Assembly: GCA_047495785.1 (NCBI GenBank)
Contig: JBLDXI010000029.1
Location: forward strand, 496,001 to 560,000
Length of the DNA stretch: 64,000 nucleotides
Source of the DNA: Lepidodermella squamata
Taxonomy: Eukaryota > Gastrotricha
Direction: 5' to 3'
Of this stretch, positions 56,989 to 64,000 are shown piece after piece. The stretch's first letter is position 1; each line of letters opens with the position of its first letter. The notes under the pieces are model-generated. The model was not told the origin of the DNA, did no database searches, and worked only from the letters and a program-made list of their open reading frames with translations. A program made the position numbers and the translations under genes.

Positions 56989-59900
56989 ATGGAAGCAAGA
57001 TGTGGACCATTTGTGTTCTTCTCCAACTTCGACTCGGGAAATTTAGCCCGGGTTGAGAAAAATGAAGCGTATACAGCAGCCGCTGCTGCGGTCAATGCTG
57101 ATTCCGACGGCGAGAAGGAGGACAATGGACCTCAGGAGGTTAAAGCCGATTATGCCTTCAACGTCTGGGTGTCACCAGACTGTGCTGGAACTCAGTACCA
57201 GAACGGAAATCGAAGCTGGTTTCACTTCGGCATGCGCGGCTCACTGTCGTCGCATACAATTCGCGTAACTGTGATGAACATGAACCGGCAGAGTAAGCTT
57301 TACTCGCAAGGCTACAATGTGATTGCGAAATTCCACCCCGGTCGGCCTAATTGGGATCGGTTACGAATTAAACCTTCTTACAAGATTAACGAGGCTTCAT
57401 TCATGCTCACTTTTACCTGCACTTTCCCGCACAACTGCGATACGGCGTATTTTGCGTTCTGTTATCCGTGGTCGTACGAAGAGTCGCAAAACCAGCTAGC
57501 TCAACTCGAATCGCAATTTTCCTACTGTTCAACGCCGCTACCCGCCTGCCAGGACGCGATTTATTTCTATCGAGAAACGATTTGTTACTCACTACAGGGC
57601 AGAAAGATTGATCTGTTGACTGTTAGTGACTATAGCAACATGTTACCGGAGCCGGAACCGCGCTTTGATTCGCGATTATTTCCGGAGCGGAAAGAGCGGT
57701 GCCGTGCCTATAGGAACAAGCGTGTTTTCGTGCTGACCAGTCGCGTGCATCCGGGCGAGACGCCGGGCAGCTTCGTATTCAACGGCTTCCTCAACTTCAT
57801 CCTACGGCCGAATGATTTCAGGGCGAAACGCCTGCGCGCGTTGTACGTGTTCAAGCTAATTCCTATGCTGAACCCGGATGGCGTGTATTGCGGGCACTAC
57901 AGGACGGATACGCGCGGCGTAAATCTCAATCGCGTGTATTTGGACCCAAACTACGACCTGTACCCGTCGATTTACGCTGCGAAAGCGCTCATAGTCTTTC
58001 ACCACGTCAATAATCGCGTTAAAGCGAGTGTTCCGGAACCGCCATTTAATGGGTTAGTTTTTGCTAATTTCAGAAAACGAGGTCAACTCTTGTTTTGTTA
58101 TTTTGGTACACTTGGGCGAAATAGATTAATCATAGTCTAGAAATGATGAGAAACAGCGTGAATTCACAGTTAATAGCCTCGATTCGCCTTCGCAAGTGAT
58201 CGGCGCGATAATATTGAATTCTGAGTGTAATTGCGCTCACTGTCAGAAAAGTTATGAATAATTAATCGAAACTCAGACATTATTAAAATTTCATCACTTC
58301 GATGCAAAGAATCGAAAAAGCTTTTATTTCTCGATATTATGTGAAAGCATAAACTTATGGACTAATTTATATTCATGCAGGAATCCGCCGAGTAATGGCG
58401 AGCCCGATTCAAAAGTCGAAACTCTTTCGAGCTCGCCGGTCGAACGAGTCGCGTCGCCGTGCAACGAAGATGAAATTGAAGACAATAAAGAAGAAACGCC
58501 AAGAATAGTCAACGAATCTCTAGCCGAAAGTCGCCTGTTTAACGAGGAATTTCTGCGAAATGAACGCTGTAATTCAGACTTGAGAAAAAGCTCATCAGCC
58601 CCTCTGATCCGACCCCCGAGTTATGCGTCAATGGTCGAGCAGCAGTTGCGCCGATCTGGCATCACGGCTTCAAACTTAGCTCTCGATCAAGTCGATGAAA
58701 CTCTGGCTGAGGCGAAACGGCTGGGGAAGGTGCATTTTGAGCTGGGCAATGAGGGTTCTGATGAAGATGATATTGACTTCACGCCACCGACTGAAACTAT
58801 TCGCTACGCACCGCATTTGTGTGACAAATCGTTGTTGGAAATACCGCCATCGATGAGCGGCATTGCGTTCTACGTCGATTTGCATGGTCACGCATCGAAA
58901 CGCGGCTGTTTCATGTACGGCAATCACATCGAGGATGAAACGCTTCAGGTTAGCGAAAATTGAATTGATAGGGAAACAATTTGAAAATTTATTTTTAAAT
59001 TTAATTATTATTTTTTCAAATTTTTGACGAATTCATAATTTAATTCGAATAATTTTGAGAATTCAGCAATGCTCATTTGTGTTTATTAATTTTTAGGTGG
59101 ATAACGTGGCCTTTGCGAAACTCATCGCACTCAACAGTCAGCATTTCGATTTTGAAGGTTGCAATTTCACGGAGAAGAACATGTACGCAAGAGATCGGCA
59201 CGACAATTCGAGTAAAGAAGGCTCGGGCCGAGTCGCCATCTACAAAGCCATCGGCATCGTCCACAGCTACACGCTGGAATGCAACTACAACATGGGCAGA
59301 ACTACGAATGTCCTCAGCGCGGCTATGGGACCAGGCTCAGGCCGCACCACGCCACCCCCGGCCCCGTCGTACATGCCTATTCGTTATTCGCCAGCTCAGT
59401 TCGAAGAGGTCGGGCGAGGCGTTGCGATTGCGGCCCTCGATATGGCGATGGAGAACCCATGTTCGAGGCTGCCGAGTACGGAATTCGGGTGTCTGAGCCG
59501 GTTGAAGGAGTGGATTCGCTACCGGGTTTTAGCCGGCCGAGCCGAGGCTAGGATATACCGAACTTCAGTTTCAACCAACTCCGGAACAGCTCTCGCGAAA
59601 TCCAACGGCGGAACTGCCCCGAAACATCGATCAATGTCACTACCAGCGGCTAATATGGTCCAAAAATCTCCGATCAAGGCCATACCGCCGAAAGTGGCGG
59701 CGAACACCCGATCGCCTAGCACGAATCAAAACCAGCGAAATCAACCGCAAAAACCAGCCCCGCAGCCTCAACCTGGCTCGCCGACAAAACGAGCGTTGTC
59801 GTTCAGTAACAAAACAACATCGCCGTATTTCTGCAAGCCGCAGCTGGGCAATAACGGAAATGCGGTGAATTCACTGCTTAGCAGCAACTTGCAGGAGGAG

Positions 59901-61931
59901 GCGAATCAACAGGTGGTTGGCAATGAACCTGCGCTCAAATGGCCGTCGATTTCTGACGAGAAACGCCCGTCCTCCCCGTCGGTTGTTGCGCTGCCTGTTC
60001 GACCGCCTCAACAGTTGTTGAGTGTGACGAAAGTCGAGCCGTCTCTGGTTATTCCGATCCCGGCCTCTGGGCCATGGGTGTTGAGTAACGGCCAGCAGCA
60101 ACCGTCGCCGTCGTCGAATGGCTCCAACGCGACGACAACGAAATTTGTGTTGAATAAAAACGGAGTGAGTAATAACGGGAATAATGCGAATGGAAGGACG
60201 AATGGTGCGGATTCGGAGCGAAAATTGAATAATAAAACGCCGTCTGATCCTCAGTTCGATAGTATTCGACGAATGAGCAAGTGAGTTGATTCGCAAAACT
60301 TTCCCACTTCAAAAAGTGGGTGGTTATTGAAGGATGCGAAAAATATTGAATTTTGTTCGCAATTTCTACCTAAAATAATTTCGTAGGATTTCGGAAATTT
60401 CGAAATTTTTCATTTTTATAACAGTTTTCTAAAATAATTGAGTGTCTAATTTACGACGATAACTAGAGCTGAAAAAGCGGTCCAAACAACGCCTATTGTA
60501 ATTGCTACGAAAAGCAGTCTCACGCCAAGAAGGTGCTATATATATCATAATAACCCCAAAATTGATCCGATTCAAGCCCATTAACGCTCAGTTTCATCAT
60601 TTTTGCTTTGCTCTGATAATTTTCTAATTTTATTGAATCCTTTTTTTTTGTTCCAAATTCGGAAAATGCTGATAAATTTTTGGAATTTTTTGCCATCAGA
60701 ACGACCAAATCTGCCGTGAAATCGCCGCAAATTTCTGCGGCTCAGCGGAGTCTTAGCCCTAGAAGGTGTGAATAGTTGTAAATTTATAGATATTACCTAT
60801 CTCATTTCAGCCTATAATTTTCTCGATCCCAGTAAAATTTTTCATCGCTCAGCTTATGAGCTTATTTCCCTAACTTCTAAATAGATCCTTCATTCTTAGA
60901 CAACCTTTTTTCGAGAAGTACCTATCGATTCAGTTTTGCCTAATTTGCGTTTACATGTTAATTTTTCATGTAAAATAATTGGAAATATTCGAATTTATTT
61001 TAAATAGGCGACCTCAAAGTAAAGGCTACAATTTTTTCTCCAACTCTCACATCTACCCATCCTCGCCGGCCATGGTCAACAACCCGAATTCGGGCGTTTC
61101 TAAATCCTACGCGCCTCAGTCTGCCTCGTCGAACAATGGTCAACGGCAGATGTCGGCTGACGGGTCCTCGGTACAAATCCCACGCAACCAAGACGGCTCG
61201 CCCCCACCTGGGCAAACCGCATCGATGACCCTTTTCACAAAACAGAGGTAATATTTCCGCTATTTTTCGATTTTGTAGAGATGGAACAAATTAGGCACGT
61301 AATGCTCTTTGCTTTCACCCGATAATTTTTAACCTGAGAATTATTATTGACATTTTTCAATGAAAAGCCTCCGCCAATAATTCGAAAGGTTTGTAAAATC
61401 GAAACGAGTGTTTTTTCTGTCTTGGGTTTCATGAAGTGCTGTCTATCTTGGTCTGAAAATTCTGATTTTATTTCCATTTGATTTTTGGTTTTTACTAACA
61501 ATTTTGTGACTAGTATTTACAATTTCCCTTATTTGTACAGTGATGATGCCGATGTCGATGTGTTGGAAGTTCAAGACAGTACCGATGCAATTGTTGAAAT
61601 GTTCGAATCCTCCACACTCGAGATGCATTTCGGCGGAAACACATCAGCGCTGATGGAGCAAGAATTCGACCCGAGCCCGGCCATGTTTCCACCCATCGAA
61701 AGCTCCGGACCATCGATAGCGCGGCCTAGCATTTGCAGTGTTAATTTCATCATGCCTTTCAGTAGCACGGCCCCTAGTAGTAACGGCAGTAGCGGCAATT
61801 TGGTGAGAAATAGCAATTCGAACCACCTTAATAGCTACGCGAGGCGGCGCAATTTTCACCAGAGACCTGGCATTGTCCACCCTAGAGTCCACCTTCGATT
61901 AGCTCAGTCGCCTCCTCGGCGAAAAAAGTGA
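56989..61931 (+). CDS. AGBL5: Cytosolic carboxypeptidase 5 (AGBL5), 6 exons
   Basis: CCP5 is a zinc metallocarboxypeptidase (M14B) that removes branch-point glutamates from polyglutamylated tubulin. Exons are 56989-58052, 58381-58948, 59097-60280, 60700-60765, 61008-61247 and 61541-61931, all in phase, giving 1170 residues (human 886). The ATG at 56989 gives MEARCG, matching human MELRCG. The N-domain runs to about residue 200 ([21 protein letters not shown]). Zinc ligands are H254 and E257 in HPGETPGS and H523 in [10 protein letters not shown]; the catalytic Glu is E605 in YTLECNYN. An acidic, Ser-rich insertion in exon 2 (about 356-500) separates the two ligand motifs, as in vertebrate CCP5. 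The C-terminal half (from about 700) is low-complexity, rich in Ser, Asn, Pro and Gln; exons 4-6 there are supported by splice signals and phase only. Confidence 0.93.
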
Positions 61932-62489
61932 TTGATTGCGAGCGATTTCTGATTTGTAAAATACTGATTTGTTGTGCTTTTGTTGTTGATTTTATTCAAA
62001 TGCCTGAAAAAACGATGATGTGATACTTGTTTGCCTCGGATAATCTGCAAAATTCGTAGAACGAGAAAGTATTACAGCTTTTAGTAACAATTTTTCACGC
62101 TTACTATTTACATTGCAAGGAATGAGCAAAAATTTTGCCCATTTTTTTATCACTCAATACTGCGCTAATATATGACTTTTTTACTGGATCTCGAGAAGAA
62201 CAACATGAACAGCCTTCTACAATCATTTTTCAATTAATATATCTATCAGCTACCGTGTGTTTTGTGCATATTATCTCTTTTGTTTTTCTCTCCTCACTTT
62301 GCCATTATTATTATGAAAATATTCATCGATACGAAAATGCTGGAAGCTATAAGCCTCACTAGTGTTTTTGAACAAAAAATGCAGCGAATTTTCGAGCGAG
62401 AAACAACGACGAATAAAATCAATCTTCAATGATGAAAAATTGCGTGATTTTTTCTAGAATATTGTTTTTGTCTTTTGGTTCGGGAATTA
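61932..62489. other. Intergenic region between AGBL5 and MRPL15
   Basis: This 558-bp AT-rich gap holds the AGBL5 3' UTR. TTTTTTCTAG ends at 62457, 32 nt before the MRPL15 ATG, and is a likely splice acceptor (5' UTR intron or trans-splice site). Confidence 0.45.
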
Positions 62490-63892
62490 ATGGCGTTACC
62501 AGCTGGGTCGACGGTGGAAAAAGCGTTGCGGTTGTTGCGTGGACTGCCGCGCGTTGCCATGAATAATATCGCTGAGTTGCCGAATACGCCGCGGAAGCCG
62601 AGACGCGGCCGCGGCCAGCACCACGGCTATGAGTATGGCTTCGAGCCGAAACACTGTCCGCGGCACCGCAATGAAATGCACCCGTTAGGCTTCGAAGGCG
62701 GCTCCATTCCGTACTACATGCGCATGCCCAAGCAGCCGTACTACGCTGGACATCAGTAATTTTTTAGTTTTTTATTGTTCTAATACAGCGATCTCAATGC
62801 AAACAATGAGAATGCGGCAAAATGCCATTTTAATGTATTTACGAAGAATTTAAGGCTCCGGCGCAAGATTTGACCATTTTTCAGTTCTCGTTTTCATTGG
62901 AATTTCTGTTTTTCATTATCTCTTAGCGGCCAGTTTGCAATCATACTTGGGTCTGTAGAGACGATATCGAATACAATTATCGATGTTAAAAATCAGTGAT
63001 TTTTCCGATACCAAAAGTCTATGAAACGCGCATTTGGGATTCTACCAATTTGAGTGGACTAGTTTTAGCTGTGATTGAAATCTTAGGATCACATGTTTTA
63101 AATCTCGGTTTTCGGATTTTATTCATTAAATTCCGCGCCCAACAGTGGGTCTAAATTTATCTTGGAGTTCTATATCTTGGAATTGTTTCATGTTTTATCC
63201 ACTCATAGTGCAAAACAGCAATATCCGCCATTCACGCTGATGCAACTGCAACGAGCGTTGGATCTCGGCCGATTGGATCCGGCACAGCCGATTGACCTCA
63301 CAGCAATCTGCAACGCATTGGCGCTCCGTTTCGACATTCACGAGGAACGCCATGGTGGGATTATGCTCTCAGATGAGGTAAGTAAACAGGAAATAACTAG
63401 ATTCACTTGCATAAATACACGAATTTTCAGGGAGCCGACATTTTCGCCGCTAAGATCAACATCGAGGTGCAACGGGCGTCTGAATTGGCGATTGCGGCTA
63501 TTGAGCGCAATGGCGGGACCGTGACCACGCGGTATTTCGACCCGCTGGCGCTTGAAGCCGTCGTTGATCCCGCTGCGTTCTTCAAACGCGGCTCGCCGAT
63601 TCCCCGATGTGCACTTCCGCCAGCCAGCGAAATTCCGTACTACGCATCGGCGCGCAATCGCGGCTACCTGGCGAATCCTGCCGAAGTGGCTGAGGAACGG
63701 AAGATTCTGGCGCAGAAGTATGGCTACACGCTGCCGGATCTGGACCGAGATCCGGATGCGGCTATGCTGAAGCTGAAAAAAGACCCGCGGCAGATATTCT
63801 GGGGTCTGGAACCCGGTTGGGTGGTGAATCTTCGCGACCGGGCTGTTTACAAGCCGACGAATCCGGAACTGCTCAAATTCTACGCTGCTTGA
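62490..63892 (+). CDS. MRPL15: Mitochondrial large-subunit ribosomal protein uL15m, 3 exons
   Basis: uL15m is a structural protein of the mitochondrial large ribosomal subunit. Exons are 62490-62755, 63209-63377 and 63431-63892 in matching phases, giving 298 residues (human 296). The ATG at 62490 (MALPAGS) is the first in frame. Residues 10-40 hold LRLLRGLPRVAMNNI and the basic RKPRRGRGQ; LGFEGGSIPYYMRMPK follows. Exon 2 has DLGRLDPAQPIDLT, and exon 3 has GADIFAAKINIEVQRASELA, PYYASARNRGYLAxPA and KKDPRQIFWGLEPGWVVN, all as in the human protein. The usual glycine-rich HGGNxxGRGxKGxxxR segment is changed here to a Tyr/His/Glu-containing stretch. A polyadenylation signal follows 50 bp past the stop. 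Confidence 0.95.
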
Positions 63893-63941
63893 TTACTTTA
63901 GTCTAGTCGAAACTGCTAGCGTTGTGCTTCAAGGTGCCATA

Positions 63942-63947
63942 AATAAA
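63942..63947 (+). terminator. MRPL15 polyadenylation signal
   Basis: AATAAA lies 50 bp downstream of the MRPL15 stop codon, with a T-rich tract after it. Confidence 0.6.
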
Positions 63948-64000
63948 AAGCCTTAACAGTTTTTACTTTATTGCCAAATTGGCTTTTAAACTATTTGCAA

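Overview
The window is eukaryotic nuclear DNA from an invertebrate animal. Genes are split by introns, many only 54-70 bp with GT..AG ends, and the proteins are animal-type: a Cys-loop receptor, PDZD8, BRE1/RNF20, AP-1 mu, ATRAID, HDAC3, ALDH4A1, RAB33, BDH2, AGBL5/CCP5 and mitochondrial L15. Several genes have a pyrimidine-AG acceptor just before the start codon with no upstream exon evident. This would fit spliced-leader trans-splicing, as in nematodes, rotifers or flatworms. I cannot name the species; an ecdysozoan such as a nematode is my weak preference.

Layout. 0.7-2.0 kb: Cys-loop receptor (+). 2.8-4.2 kb: a 14-finger C2H2 protein (-). 4.9-9.4 kb: BRE1 E3 ligase (-). 9.9-14.3 kb: PDZD8 lipid-transfer tether (-). 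15.6-21.3 kb: a 5.7-kb terminal-inverted-repeat element flanked by TA, holding a fold-back element, a MITE-like element and a 370-bp tandem repeat. 22-24 kb: more inverted-repeat elements. 24.5-26.9 kb: an unusual gene (+) joining two Cys/His modules to an atypical kinase domain, with an apparent frameshift. 27.8-29.2 kb: AP-1 mu (-).

29.9-46.9 kb is a graveyard of LTR retroelements. It holds Ty3-like gag, integrase-tail and envelope-like pieces, Ty1/copia pieces, a near-identical 882-bp tandem duplication, a solo LTR with a 4-bp target duplication inside an envelope-like ORF, a small mariner-type MITE, and a repeated protein module I cannot identify.

47.3-64 kb is a dense conserved block: ATRAID, HDAC3, ALDH4A1 and RAB33 on the minus strand, then BDH2, AGBL5 and MRPL15 on the plus strand. 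The conserved genes serve unrelated housekeeping roles (chromatin, trafficking, tubulin processing, mitochondrial metabolism and translation). I see no single pathway linking them. All exon models come from reading splice sites and frames and from recalled family similarity. No search or alignment was run.
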